64,000 nucleotides of DNA from Brucella pseudogrignonensis (GCF_032190615.1 NZ_JAVLAT010000003.1:186001-250000), one strand, 5' to 3'; positions 35,335 to 44,473 are shown, counted from the first letter of the stretch. Made by a program: numbers and translations. The notes: generated by a model from the sequence alone, not told the origin.

Positions 35335-36660
35335 TCAGAAGTCAGAAACTTTACCCCATACGCTGCGCTGAAGTCGGGCTAATCTATATTGCTTGTACTC
35401 GAGACTCGGTTCATCGCCGCCGACGATCTCGGCAATGAGATGTCCTGCACCTGGTCCGATACCAAAGCCGTGACCTGAGAAACCGGCAGCGAGCACAAAG
35501 CCCTCGGGGCCGACTGTTGAATCGATAACCGGAATGCCGTCTGGTGTGCTGTCGATGAATCCGGCCCATGCTGTCTGTACGGGTACCGTTGTCAGAGACG
35601 GGAATAACCGGCGTGCACGCATCAGTGTTTCTTCGATACTCGCAGCGGATGGTTTGGGATCCAGAACGCGGGTGAGTTCCATCGGTGTAGGCTTATCAAG
35701 CGCCCATTTTCTGCGATACTCGTGACCGAGTCTCCATGCGCTGAGATTGCCCGGAGATAAGACATGCCAGCGTTTTGTAAACATCGGTACGAAGTTAATC
35801 GCATAGCGGAGCATTGCCATGGTGGGATCAACATTGCCTGATCCTGAGATAGCCAGCGTTCTGCCGCCATCACCTCTCAGAGTAATCGATATTTCCGAGG
35901 TATGAATAGCATCAGGCATGTCCTGCTGAGATGGCATCAGAGATAGCACTGAAGATCTGACAGCGACCTGCGGAAAATTGATGCCGATCTGCTTGCAGAA
36001 AACAGAAGCCCAGGCGCCCGCTGCCAGCACAACTCGTTTGGTTTTGATAGTACCCAACTCGGTTACAACACCAGTGACGCGATTGCTCTCTATTTCGAGC
36101 CCTCTTGCAGCACAGAATTGATGGATCGTGCCGCCATATTTTCTTATGCCGCTGGCGATAAGCGGTGCGGCGCGGGCAGGGTCAGCAATCCCATCAGACT
36201 GAGAGAACACCCCACCTTTCCAGCGCCTGCCCGTCTTTATACCATGCTGCGTCGCTTCTCGGCTACTTAAAACCTGAGTGGTAACACCCTGCTCTTTGGC
36301 AAGGTCGCGCCAGCGCGCCCAGGCTGCGATTTCTTCTTCGTTATTGGAGAGATAAAGGAGACCGCTTCGCTTGAAGCCCAGATCGACATTGAGATCCTGA
36401 GAGATTGCTTCCCATAATTCAAGGCTTTTTGTTGATAAGGGAAGTTCTCTCATGTCGCGATTTTGTTGACGGCACCAGCCCCAGTTGCGACTGGACTGTT
36501 CTGAACCGACACGGCCTTTTTCGACAAGAGCCACCTTCAAACCGCGCTTGGCGAGAAAGTAAGCAGCAGAAGTGCCAACAATGCCAGCGCCAATCACGAC
36601 GACATCAGCTTCTTCAGGGAGTGTTTCGCAGGAGTTAATAGTCCAAAGTGGAGCTGGCAT
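35335..36660 (-). CDS. FAD-dependent oxidoreductase, DAO family (NWGWCRQQNRD type)
   Basis: A 441-residue paralogue of the protein at 33531-34856 with the same length and landmarks: VVVIGAGIVGTSAAYFLA, EQSSRNWGWCRQQNRDMREL and GFVLAAGFSGHGFGIGPGAG. The start is ATG 36660; an upstream GTG at 36696 is less likely. It is the last gene of a minus-strand operon with a cupin, RidA and a fold-III PLP enzyme. An imine product of its reaction would be a natural RidA substrate (inference). Confidence 0.87.
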   Translation of the reverse strand: MPAPLWTINSCETLPEEADVVVIGAGIVGTSAAYFLAKRGLKVALVEKGRVGSEQSSRNWGWCRQQNRDMRELPLSTKSLELWEAISQDLNVDLGFKRSGLLYLSNNEEEIAAWARWRDLAKEQGVTTQVLSSREATQHGIKTGRRWKGGVFSQSDGIADPARAAPLIASGIRKYGGTIHQFCAARGLEIESNRVTGVVTELGTIKTKRVVLAAGAWASVFCKQIGINFPQVAVRSSVLSLMPSQQDMPDAIHTSEISITLRGDGGRTLAISGSGNVDPTMAMLRYAINFVPMFTKRWHVLSPGNLSAWRLGHEYRRKWALDKPTPMELTRVLDPKPSAASIEETLMRARRLFPSLTTVPVQTAWAGFIDSTPDGIPVIDSTVGPEGFVLAAGFSGHGFGIGPGAGHLIAEIVGGDEPSLEYKQYRLARLQRSVWGKVSDF

Positions 36661-36747
36661 AAAATTTTCTTTCTGGGGAGAGCTGTGATCGCTCACCTAA
36701 AACTGCCAACCCAGAGGAAACCAATTCACCCGGGTCGTATCGGCAAT

Positions 36748-37098
36748 TCATTTTACTGCGACGTAGATCTTACGGACAGTTTCGATCGTGTTCCATACGC
36801 CCGTGAAGCCCGGCTTCATTACGAAAGAGTCGCCGGCTTTAAAGCGCACATGTTGGCCACCATCGGGGGTGAGTTCAATTTCTCCCGAAATGATATGGCA
36901 GAATTCGAACGCTTCACCTTTGATGGAGTGGGTAACGCCGGGCGTTGCCTCAAATATCCCCGTACTGATGTCTTCACGGGATATGTCCTGTTCCCATGAT
37001 TTGAGCTTTGGCGACTTCGAAATCAGACGCTCGGGCAGGGGATCTCTGAGGACCGGTTCGGTTTTCGGATCCGGGTCAATCCTAATTAACAGTGACAT
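36748..37098 (-). CDS. DUF861/cupin_3 domain protein
   Basis: A 116-residue cupin with GVTHSIKGEAFEFCHIISGE and FKAGDSFVMKPGFTGVW, clearly homologous to the protein at 18193-18549 over its whole length. Function unknown. It sits between RidA and the oxidoreductase in the operon. Confidence 0.85.
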   Translation of the reverse strand: MSLLIRIDPDPKTEPVLRDPLPERLISKSPKLKSWEQDISREDISTGIFEATPGVTHSIKGEAFEFCHIISGEIELTPDGGQHVRFKAGDSFVMKPGFTGVWNTIETVRKIYVAVK

Positions 37099-37187
37099 TC
37101 AAAGCCTCTTTTACCGAATTTTCTCAATAAAGCCGCAACGGCTTTATCAATCAGGTTCAGGATCCACTCATTCGATGGATTCCCGGC

Positions 37188-37595
37188 CTAAGGCAATTGC
37201 GCGTTCTGCTGGTTTTCTGGAATAACCGCGCATCCCTCAACTTCCACCTTGAAGCCATAGTGCAGTTCAGGCACCGGTACAATTGCTCTCGCCGGACATG
37301 CGCTTCCCATAAGCCCCGCGTAAACGCGATTGAAAACAGGCCAGTTCTCCACTCCGGTGATATAAGCAGTGACTTTCACGAGATGAGATGGCGATCCGCC
37401 AGCAGCTTCCAGAATGGCGAGAAGATTGGACACGGCCTGATGTGCCTGCACTTCGAAGTCCGCACTTTCGCAATGCGATCCATCGGGACGAATTGGCAAT
37501 TGCCCGGAGATCCAGACTGTTCCGTTATTGCTGATTGCCTGCGCGTAATGACCGGCAGGAGCAGGCGCATTCTTGGTTTCAATAATAACTGACAT
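37188..37595 (-). CDS. RidA-family enamine/imine deaminase
   Basis: A 135-residue YjgF/YER057c/UK114 protein. It shows HYAQAISNNGTVWISGQLPI, the ITGVENWPVFNRVY segment and PARAIVPVPEL with the conserved Arg that holds the substrate carboxylate. RidA proteins hydrolyse reactive 2-aminoacrylate and other imines released by PLP enzymes or amino-acid oxidases. Directly downstream of a fold-III PLP enzyme and upstream of an FAD oxidase, it probably clears their imine products. Start at ATG 37595; a GTG at 37604 would overlap the previous stop. Confidence 0.9.
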   Translation of the reverse strand: MSVIIETKNAPAPAGHYAQAISNNGTVWISGQLPIRPDGSHCESADFEVQAHQAVSNLLAILEAAGGSPSHLVKVTAYITGVENWPVFNRVYAGLMGSACPARAIVPVPELHYGFKVEVEGCAVIPENQQNAQLP

Positions 37596-37600
37596 GTCTA

Positions 37601-38785
37601 TCACCAGCCTGAGAAGCGAGGAATAATGGCAGTGACCTCCTCGCTGCGACCTTCAACGACGTAATACTTGTCGTGCTGAGCTCCCGTGGCACAGGCATGA
37701 TTTGGCAGAATACGAAGCCGGTCCCCTAGTTTCAGGTCAGGGAGTTTTGCATCGCTTCCCGGTCGTATGGAAATAATTCCGTGTTCCTGATTGGCATCCA
37801 TCAGAACAAAGTCAGGGATGAGATTTCCTTCAAGGTCGCATACAAGGCCATAGCCACAATCTACGGGTTGTTTTGCGGTGCCACGATCCCGTGACATTGC
37901 CATCCATCCCGCATCAACCAGCAGCCAGTTCTTTTCTTTCTGGTGGCCAATCACGGTGGTCAAAACAGACAAGGCAATGTCATCCGTCTCGCAAACGCCG
38001 ATACCGCGCATGACGAGATCAAAGAACATATAGACGCCAGCGCGTAGTTCAGTGACGCCGGTAAGGTCTTTTGCAAAATGAGCTGTTGGCGTGGAACCGA
38101 CACTGACAATCGGGCACGGCAGACCTTCCGAGCGAAGGATAGCGGCCGCGTTAACAACAGCCAGCCGTTCTCCTTCAGCAGCTTGTTCAAGTGCCTCGGC
38201 GCTGCGGGCGCTGTAGCTCTCTCCGGCATGGGTGATAACGCCGCGCAACGCCGCGCCGCCGTCCACGAGAGCCTGACCAATGGCAACCAGAGTGTCCGCA
38301 TCTTCAGGCAAAACGCCGCTTCTGTGGCCGTCGCAGTCAATTTCAATCAGTGCCGGAATAGGAAATCCAGCTTTCCGCGATGCTTCAGCCACGGCGCGGG
38401 CCTGATCCATATTGTCAAGGATGACAGTGATGACTGTGTTATCACGTGACAGTGCAACGACTTCTTCGAGTTTCGCTGGGGTGATCCCAACTGCGTAAAC
38501 AATATCTTTGACGCCACCCTCTGCAAAAAGGCGCGCTTCTTTCAGTGTTGATACGGTGGCGGGGCCGCTCGGTGTCGGCATCGCTTTACGCGCAATTTCG
38601 ATGCTTTTGGCTGTCTTGAGATGCGGACGCAACGTAACGCCGAGCTGCTCTGCCCGATCTTTCAGGCGCTTCAAATTGCGGTCCACCTTCAGAGCATCCA
38701 GAACGAGGCTGGGCGTCGGCAATTGGTTAAGGGTTGTTGTCGCTGGAGCGTCAGAGACCTTTGCGTCGGTGTTCAGAGTAAGCAT
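37601..38785 (-). CDS. fold-type III PLP enzyme, D-threonine aldolase/D-serine dehydratase-like
   Basis: A 394-residue protein of the alanine-racemase N-terminal barrel family with the DSD1-type C-terminal metal-binding domain. The Schiff-base Lys57 is in RPHLKTAKS; the C-terminal LPNHACATGAQHDKYYVV gives His363 and Cys365, the divalent-metal ligands of D-threonine aldolases and D-serine or hydroxyaspartate dehydratases. It either cleaves a beta-hydroxy-D-amino acid to glycine plus aldehyde or eliminates water to give an enamine. RidA next door favours the second; the aldehyde dehydrogenase across the promoter favours the first. Confidence 0.87.
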   Translation of the reverse strand: MLTLNTDAKVSDAPATTTLNQLPTPSLVLDALKVDRNLKRLKDRAEQLGVTLRPHLKTAKSIEIARKAMPTPSGPATVSTLKEARLFAEGGVKDIVYAVGITPAKLEEVVALSRDNTVITVILDNMDQARAVAEASRKAGFPIPALIEIDCDGHRSGVLPEDADTLVAIGQALVDGGAALRGVITHAGESYSARSAEALEQAAEGERLAVVNAAAILRSEGLPCPIVSVGSTPTAHFAKDLTGVTELRAGVYMFFDLVMRGIGVCETDDIALSVLTTVIGHQKEKNWLLVDAGWMAMSRDRGTAKQPVDCGYGLVCDLEGNLIPDFVLMDANQEHGIISIRPGSDAKLPDLKLGDRLRILPNHACATGAQHDKYYVVEGRSEEVTAIIPRFSGW

Positions 38786-39094
38786 GCTAAAATCCTGATA
38801 ATGAGTTGTATCATCATCATCAGAGATAGATCGCAGGACAATTAATGAATGTTACAGCGTTAATTAACTTGAACCTTAATATCTCATGTTCAGACAGGAT
38901 CTTTCAGGTTACAGAACATGGCAGGCGGCATGAACTGCCCCTTTTGAATCCGATTACAGATCGGAAATGTTGTTTTTTTCGATAAGTTGAAACTTAATTC
39001 GACGTGTAGTCAGCTTTAATTGCGATCATGGCTGTGCACAAGCATACTGGTGTTTCCCGAGCGGCAATTAACATTTAGGCAGTAGGCAATAGTA
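38786..39094. other. 309-bp divergent promoter region
   Basis: AT-rich spacer between the PLP-enzyme operon (minus) and the aldehyde dehydrogenase (plus). No gene seen. It contains short AT-rich palindromic stretches (GTTAATTAAC near 38855) that could be regulator sites. Confidence 0.4.
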
Positions 39095-40570
39095 ATGACC
39101 GATCTTAACCTAACGAGTTTTTATATCAACGGCGAATGGTGTGATGCGACATCGCGGGAAAAGGTTTCGGTCATAAACCCGGCAAATGAACAAGCGATCG
39201 GGTCGATCCCGTTGGGGAATACAACGGATGTCGATCAGGCCGTTTCCGCAGCGCGAGGCGCCTTTGCATCATTTTCACAGACCAGCGTTGAATACCGTGC
39301 TGAGCTCCTGACCCGAATAGGTGACCTTATCGAGGAAAGATCTGGTGAGCTTGCAGATGCGATTACACGAGAAATGGGTTGTGCTCGGACCTTCGCACAT
39401 CAGCGTCAGCTCCCCGCAGGTCTGGCACATATTCGTTGTGCGGCTGAAGCTTTGAAAGCTTACGTCTTTTTGAGCAGCAAAGATTCCACTGCAATTCAGC
39501 GCGAAGCTATCGGTGTCTGTGCTCTGATTACGCCCTGGAACTGGCCTCTCTATCAAATTACCGCAAAGGTTGGGCCGGCGCTGGCCGCAGGCTGCACGAT
39601 GATCCTGAAGCCCAGCGAGTTTTCGCCGTATAGTGCCAAACTCTTTGCCGATATTCTGCATGACGCAGGTGTTCCGGCTGGCGTGTTCAATATGATATTT
39701 GGCAAAGGTGAGATCGTCGGCGAAGCTCTTTCCTCACACCCTGATATTGATCTGATCTCGATTACAGGGTCCACCAGAGCCGGTGCGGCTGTGGCGAGGG
39801 CGGCTGCTACAACTGTCAAGCGTGTGACACAGGAACTGGGCGGGAAATCCCCCAATGTGCTGCTGGAAGACGCCGATTTTGAAAAAGCCGTACCAGCAGG
39901 ATTGCTGGCAGGCTTCCGCAATGTCGGACAGTCATGCAGCGCACCTACCCGCATGCTCGTACCCCGCAACCGCTTAAAGGAAGTCGAGCAACTTGCTCTG
40001 CAAACAGTGGAAAAGCTCAAGGTTGGCGATCCCTCAAACCCACAGACAGATCTTGGACCTGTTGCCAACAAGAACCAGTTTGAAAATGTACAGCGCTATA
40101 TCGAGATTGGCATTAGCGAAGGTGCCGAATTAGTGACGGGTGGGCCGGGACGGCCGGATAACGTCGGTAAGGGATTTTATATCCGTCCGACTGTTTTCTC
40201 GAATGTCCGTAACACTATGACCATTGCTCAGGAGGAAATTTTTGGGCCGGTCTTATGTATAATTCCATATGATACTGAAGAAGAAGCCGTAGAGATTGCG
40301 AATGATACGATCTATGGTCTCGGTGCTCAGGTCCAGTCATCGTCGCTTGAGCGGGCACGCTCCGTCGCGAGAAGGATCCGGGCAGGGCAGGTACATATCA
40401 ATTATCCACAGTGGGATGGTATGGCTCCGTTTGGTGGCTACAAGCAATCCGGAAACGGTCGCGAATACGGTATTTTTGGCCTGGAAGAATATCTTGAGAC
40501 GAAGGCTATCCTTGGCTACGGATCTTCTGACGAGGCGAAGACCCATCAGCCTGATGGAAATAGTATCTGA
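39095..40570 (+). CDS. NAD-dependent aldehyde dehydrogenase
   Basis: A 491-residue ALDH. ITPWNWPLYQ, FNMIFGKGE, ITGSTRAG, Glu247 in QELGGKSPNV and nucleophile Cys281 in RNVGQSCSAPTRM. The tryptophan in PWNWP and SCSAPTR resemble a subgroup acting on small aldehydes. Divergent from the PLP-enzyme operon; it could oxidise an aldehyde produced by the aldolase or oxidase. Convergent with the LysR gene at 40637. Confidence 0.9.
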   Translation: MTDLNLTSFYINGEWCDATSREKVSVINPANEQAIGSIPLGNTTDVDQAVSAARGAFASFSQTSVEYRAELLTRIGDLIEERSGELADAITREMGCARTFAHQRQLPAGLAHIRCAAEALKAYVFLSSKDSTAIQREAIGVCALITPWNWPLYQITAKVGPALAAGCTMILKPSEFSPYSAKLFADILHDAGVPAGVFNMIFGKGEIVGEALSSHPDIDLISITGSTRAGAAVARAAATTVKRVTQELGGKSPNVLLEDADFEKAVPAGLLAGFRNVGQSCSAPTRMLVPRNRLKEVEQLALQTVEKLKVGDPSNPQTDLGPVANKNQFENVQRYIEIGISEGAELVTGGPGRPDNVGKGFYIRPTVFSNVRNTMTIAQEEIFGPVLCIIPYDTEEEAVEIANDTIYGLGAQVQSSSLERARSVARRIRAGQVHINYPQWDGMAPFGGYKQSGNGREYGIFGLEEYLETKAILGYGSSDEAKTHQPDGNSI

Positions 40571-40636
40571 AATGAGCCGCTGATCTGCTGCGTCACGCTG
40601 CTCATCATTATGCGACATGGCGGTAAACGCACCGTC

Positions 40637-41560
40637 TTAAGGCACTGAGGATTCCCGGCTGCTCCACGGCGTTGGCTTGAGGCCCCTGCGAAGCATTTTA
40701 AGCATCTCGTCAACCCTACGCGAGCGGTATTGACGAGAGTTGAGGAACACAACAATATCTGTGTTGGGCAGCTCCCATTCTGGGAGTACATGCACCAACG
40801 TTCCATCAGCCAGATGCGGCGCGACATCCCACTCTGAACGAACCGCAATTCCCTGTCCGTATAAGGCCCAATCACGCAGTACTTCGCCATCATTTGTACA
40901 CATAGACGGGTCTATGCGGATCGTTAAATAATCATTCGATGCGTTTGAGAACCGCCACAAAGTTACGTCTTCGTCATTCTCACGCAACGCCAAACATCGA
41001 TGAGCTGACAGTTCACGCGGAGAGGTCAACGCAGGTGCAGTTGCAAGATACTGAGGAGAGGCGACCAGCAGCCGTTTATTCGGTGCCAGTGTTGTCATTA
41101 ACCGTCCCTGTGCGCCCAATTCTCCAATGTGGATGATAATGTCCCAATTATCATCAAGCATTCTCGCTGGCTTTTCTGAGAGATGCAGTGTGACAGGCAC
41201 CGATGGAAATGCCCGTGAAAACTGATCAACGATCGGTGCTACATAGCGCCTGCCAAAACCATAGGACGCTGCTACCTGAAGGTGACCAGAGACTGTTTTA
41301 ATTCGATCAGACAGTTGTTCAGACAATGCTTCCACTGAGCTGAGAATTTTTGGCCCTTCATCAAGGATCAGCCTGCCTTCATCCGTGAGATTGATGCCGC
41401 TCGATGATCTTTCCAGCAACCTGACGCCAAGTCTGGTTTCCAGTGCCCGCAATCGCTGTGTGACCGCCGGTGCTGTCACGTTCATGTTTCTGGCGGCCTC
41501 CGCAAGAGAGTTCGCGCGCGCAATGTTACAGAAAAAGATCAGGTCATCTGATGTGAGCAT
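40637..41560 (-). CDS. LysR-type transcriptional regulator
   Basis: A 307-residue LysR protein. The HTH covers ~5-65 with FFCNIARANSLAEAARNMNV and TAPAVTQRLRALETRLGVRL; the C-terminal domain has the usual effector-binding fold. It is convergent with the aldehyde dehydrogenase, so it may control that gene or the more distant PLP-enzyme operon. Effector unknown. Confidence 0.9.
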   Translation of the reverse strand: MLTSDDLIFFCNIARANSLAEAARNMNVTAPAVTQRLRALETRLGVRLLERSSSGINLTDEGRLILDEGPKILSSVEALSEQLSDRIKTVSGHLQVAASYGFGRRYVAPIVDQFSRAFPSVPVTLHLSEKPARMLDDNWDIIIHIGELGAQGRLMTTLAPNKRLLVASPQYLATAPALTSPRELSAHRCLALRENDEDVTLWRFSNASNDYLTIRIDPSMCTNDGEVLRDWALYGQGIAVRSEWDVAPHLADGTLVHVLPEWELPNTDIVVFLNSRQYRSRRVDEMLKMLRRGLKPTPWSSRESSVP

Positions 41561-41817
41561 TAAGGTCGGCCTTACGCTAAGTGTTGCGAATGTTTAGCAC
41601 GCCGGGCGGTTAAGGCAACAATCGGGAAGAACGCGTGTCCAAAGGATTGTGCTCAAAACCAAGGGTCTATAAGGCGCAACTTAACTCTGCATGTAAATTT
41701 CATTAATTGCGTTCGCCTTCCTGTTCGCAGAATCTGTCTGAAAGATTAAAAAGGAGCACAATCAGCCCCGAAGCTAAGCTTCGGAACTCGTATCTTAGCG
41801 ATCGGCCATCACACGAC

Positions 41818-42110
41818 ATGACGCAGCAAGATGTTGCACGTAGTTTGGCGTGAACAGATTTACAGTTTGCATGATAGTGACAATGCTGCATATCGAGCCA
41901 TCAATCATTACCGGCGGATTGTTCGCCTCCATAGGTGCATTGTATGAAACAGTGATTTCAATTTTCATCGCGGGAGGAGAGAACCACGAACTTTCAAGTC
42001 GGATGTTCATGAGCCTCAACGATGACATTGATCCCCGCAACCATCACATATCTTCATCGGAAAGATTGATGTCATGCTTGCCCCGCCACAAGAGCGCGAA
42101 ATCAGTCATT
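41818..42110 (+). pseudogene. ABC permease (PotC-like) C-terminal relic
   Basis: Conceptual translation gives TQQDVARSL in one frame, then after a one-base shift VNRFTVCMIVTMLHIEPSI, LFASIGALYETVISIFIAGG and SSRMFMSLNDDIDP in the next. This matches the C-terminal third of PotC-like permeases, including the EAA loop; the intact homologue at 7703-8497 reads ARSLGMNRF, AFISAIDETVVSLFISGGQ and TKRMFTALRDEIDP. The rest of the gene is missing. It is followed by a perfect terminator hairpin. Confidence 0.72.
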
Positions 42111-42120
42111 CGATTATTTG

Positions 42121-42153
42121 AGAACAAATCTGCTTGATAAGCAGATTTGTTCT
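42121..42153 (+). terminator. strong stem-loop after the permease relic
   Basis: A perfect 15-bp inverted repeat (AGAACAAATCTGCTT with its complement) around GAT, followed by TTTGC. It probably terminated the former transporter operon and now insulates the DMT gene. Confidence 0.7.
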
Positions 42154-42218
42154 TTTGCATACACAACAGCATGTTTCAAATTTTCATGCATTTAGCACCA
42201 AACGGAAATCGGATTGAA

Positions 42219-43160
42219 ATGGACGGTCAGCAACAAAAATCTGCATTTGAAAGTGCTGTCCCTCTAAGGCGCGATCGACCGTTGATCGCAATCGCTTTTA
42301 AGATTTTTTCTGTGATGTCGCTTGTCATCATGTCCAGCTTTATCAAGCTGGCAGGTACGGTAGCGCTGGGACAAGTGGTATTCTTCCGCTCATTCTTCGC
42401 TTTCGTGCTAATCGTATGCTATCTCGCGTGGCGAGGACAGGTTGCGGGAAGCCTTTATACCAGACGCCCGATGGGACATCTCATCAGGGGCATTGTCGGT
42501 GTTCTGGCAACATTCACCGCATTTTATGCTCTTATGGCTTTGCCATTGCCAGAAGCGGTTACACTTGGATATGCGCAACCACTTTTGATCGTCATCTTCT
42601 CAACGCTTTTTCTTCATCAGATCGTTGAGCGCTATCGATGGATATCTATAATCGTGGGATTTCTGGGAATTGTCATTATTTCCTGGCCAAAACTAACGAT
42701 GTTGAGCAATGGTCAAGCTTTGGAAATGAAGCAAGCGCTGGGTGTTGCTGCTGCACTGGCAAGTGCGGCTCTCACAGCGGTCGCACTTCTGCTGGTCCGT
42801 GATCTTGTTCGGACAGAAAAAAGCTCATCGATCATCATATGGTTTTCTTTGATGATGACCGGGCTTTCGATGGCAACCATTCCTTTTGGGTGGACAGCTC
42901 TGACCACGCAACAGTTCTTACTTTTAATCGGCTGCGGGCTATGCGGTGGTATCGCGCAACTTTGCATGACTGAATCTTACCGTTATGCGGAGGCAGCAAC
43001 CGTCGCGCCGTTTGAGTACACGTCCATGGTTTTCGCGATTTTCTTTGGATATGTTCTTCTCAGTGAAGTCCCCACGTTCCATATGATAGTTGGTGGCTTG
43101 ATAATTGTTTCCGCGGGCCTTTACTCTGCACTAATGGACAGTAAAAAGCTGCGAAAATAA
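42219..43160 (+). CDS. EamA/DMT-family transporter
   Basis: A 313-residue inner-membrane protein with about ten hydrophobic segments in two EamA repeats. FKIFSVMSLVIMSSFIKLAG opens repeat 1 and VAAALASAALTAVALLLVRD repeat 2; PLPEAVTLGYAQPLLIVIF and AATVAPFEYTSMVFAIFFGY are the matching conserved blocks. I start at ATG 42219 (GGA 6 bases upstream), because earlier in-frame starts fall in or near the hairpin. The family exports amino acids and metabolites; the substrate is not evident. Confidence 0.85.
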   Translation: MDGQQQKSAFESAVPLRRDRPLIAIAFKIFSVMSLVIMSSFIKLAGTVALGQVVFFRSFFAFVLIVCYLAWRGQVAGSLYTRRPMGHLIRGIVGVLATFTAFYALMALPLPEAVTLGYAQPLLIVIFSTLFLHQIVERYRWISIIVGFLGIVIISWPKLTMLSNGQALEMKQALGVAAALASAALTAVALLLVRDLVRTEKSSSIIIWFSLMMTGLSMATIPFGWTALTTQQFLLLIGCGLCGGIAQLCMTESYRYAEAATVAPFEYTSMVFAIFFGYVLLSEVPTFHMIVGGLIIVSAGLYSALMDSKKLRK

Positions 43161-43210
43161 ATACGTAGTTCACCTATGGTTATCTTGAATGTTCTAACGC
43201 ATGTCTACAG

Positions 43211-43380
43211 TGGGGGTGCGGATAAAAAGTTGGACTGGTTTTACGTAACAATGCCAAGACTGTTTCGATATTCGATTGGGCTTCGTGCGCAAAGTGATAT
43301 CTTGATCCGCTTTTCGTTGTACAACCGAATGTAGTCATCGGCTTCTTTGATAAACTGCTCGAGTGTAGTTGTGAGGTCAT
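43211..43380 (-). mobile_element. IS3-family relic (right end only)
   Basis: Starts with TGGGGGTGCGGATAAAAAG, the terminal repeat of the IS3 element at 45050-46660, and encodes on the minus strand TTTLEQFIKEADDYIRLYNE and ARSPIEYRNSLGIVT, the C-terminus of the same transposase. It is cut at ~43380 where the IS30 element begins and lies in the opposite orientation to the larger copy. Confidence 0.8.
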
Positions 43381-43382
43381 GC

Positions 43383-44473
43383 TGAAGCGCGACTTTTCGG
43401 TTTGAGTTTACGCAAAACGATGTCTGTTTGCGAAGAGTTTCTGCTGAAAGACTTCTGCAGGTGTTTTGTACCCTAAACATTTGCGCGGTGTATTGTCGAG
43501 GCGATGACAGATAAATGCGAGGTCTTGATCATTGAGGGTGAGCGGATCAAGGTCTCGGGGAAGCCAGCGTCTTGTGCGTCTGTTGGTGTTCTCAACAGTG
43601 CCTTTCTGCTAGGGAGGCTGGGGGTCTCAGAACCAAGTTTGCGACCCTATCCCATTCTGCAGATAGGACCATTGTGTAAACTGAGTGCCACGATCAAACG
43701 TAATCGATCTGCGGGCCAATTGGGGCAGGGGTTGGAGTACCCTAATCACCCCATCCATCACCGGCCGAGACTGACGATCATTGTTGCGCTACAAAACCGT
43801 AAAGCGGCTCACCCGCTCAACCAGAGACGTCACATTGGCCTTACCGAACTTCTTACGAAACTGAATAAGATCGCATTCCCAATGGCCAAACTGCTTACGT
43901 CGGGCAACCACGTCCGGGCGATGTAAGATGCTCAGTTCTGGGGGAAAGCGGCGTCCATGATGACGCCGGGCATGACGTGGGCGTCGTTTGGCGCGACGTT
44001 CCGGCAGATATTTCCAAAGCTCTTCTTTTCGACCGTCGGTGGAATACACAAACTGATAGATTGTTTCATGACTGACAGAGATGGGATGCCGCTCCAGCCG
44101 CATTCTCCCGGCAATCTGTTGCGGTGACCATCCATCGCTGATGTGCTGGATGACGGACTGCCGTAGCTCATCATACCGGATGAGCTTGCGGTGCTTCGAG
44201 CGACGCTCGCGGCATTTCTGATCAGCAATTGTACAGTAATAGCCGTCTAAATCCTTGATCTCATCATCGGTAAACCGGTTGCGCTTAAGTTCACGAAAAA
44301 TGGTCGAGCGTTGCCTTCCAAGCTTCTCAGCAATAACGTCAACGGAAAGCTTTGCAGTGCGCCAGCGCGCTATTCTGCGGCGTTCATCCAAATCAATATG
44401 CGAATAAATGCGGTCCATGACAGGTTCCTTGCATTGGATAACTCATTGTTATCATTTGCAAGTCGCACTTCAA
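43383..44473 (-). mobile_element. IS30-family element with decayed transposase
   Basis: About 1.09 kb. The left end CTGAAGCGCGACTT (43383) matches the complement of the right end TTGAAGTGCGACTT (ending 44473) as terminal repeats. It has inserted at or next to the IS3 relic. One transposase gene with three nonsense codons lies inside. Confidence 0.75.
43441..44418 (-). pseudogene. IS30-family transposase with three in-frame stops
   Basis: The first 209 residues are open: HTH region DLDERRRIARWRTAKLSVDV and RQRSTIFRELKRNRF, then HISDGWSPQQIAGRMR and the first catalytic Asp in FGHWECDLI. The same frame continues past TAG (43789-43791), TGA (43627-43629) and TAG (43609-43611) with RNNDRQSRPVMDGVI, RSITFDRGTQFTQW (second Asp) and GTVENTNRRTRRWLPRDLDP (Glu). 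The stops replace positions normally read as Leu, Cys and Trp. No frameshift separates them, so the gene was disabled only by point mutations. Confidence 0.85.

Noticed and set aside
42147..42218. Upstream starts for the DMT transporter
   Set aside because: The first lies inside the 42121-42153 hairpin and the added residues are not hydrophobic or conserved; ATG 42219 with GGA upstream fits better.
43180..43380. Minus-strand 66-residue frame over the IS3 relic
   Set aside because: It is the wrong frame across the relic's transposase C-terminus; the frame reading ARSPIEYRNSLGIVT is the real one.
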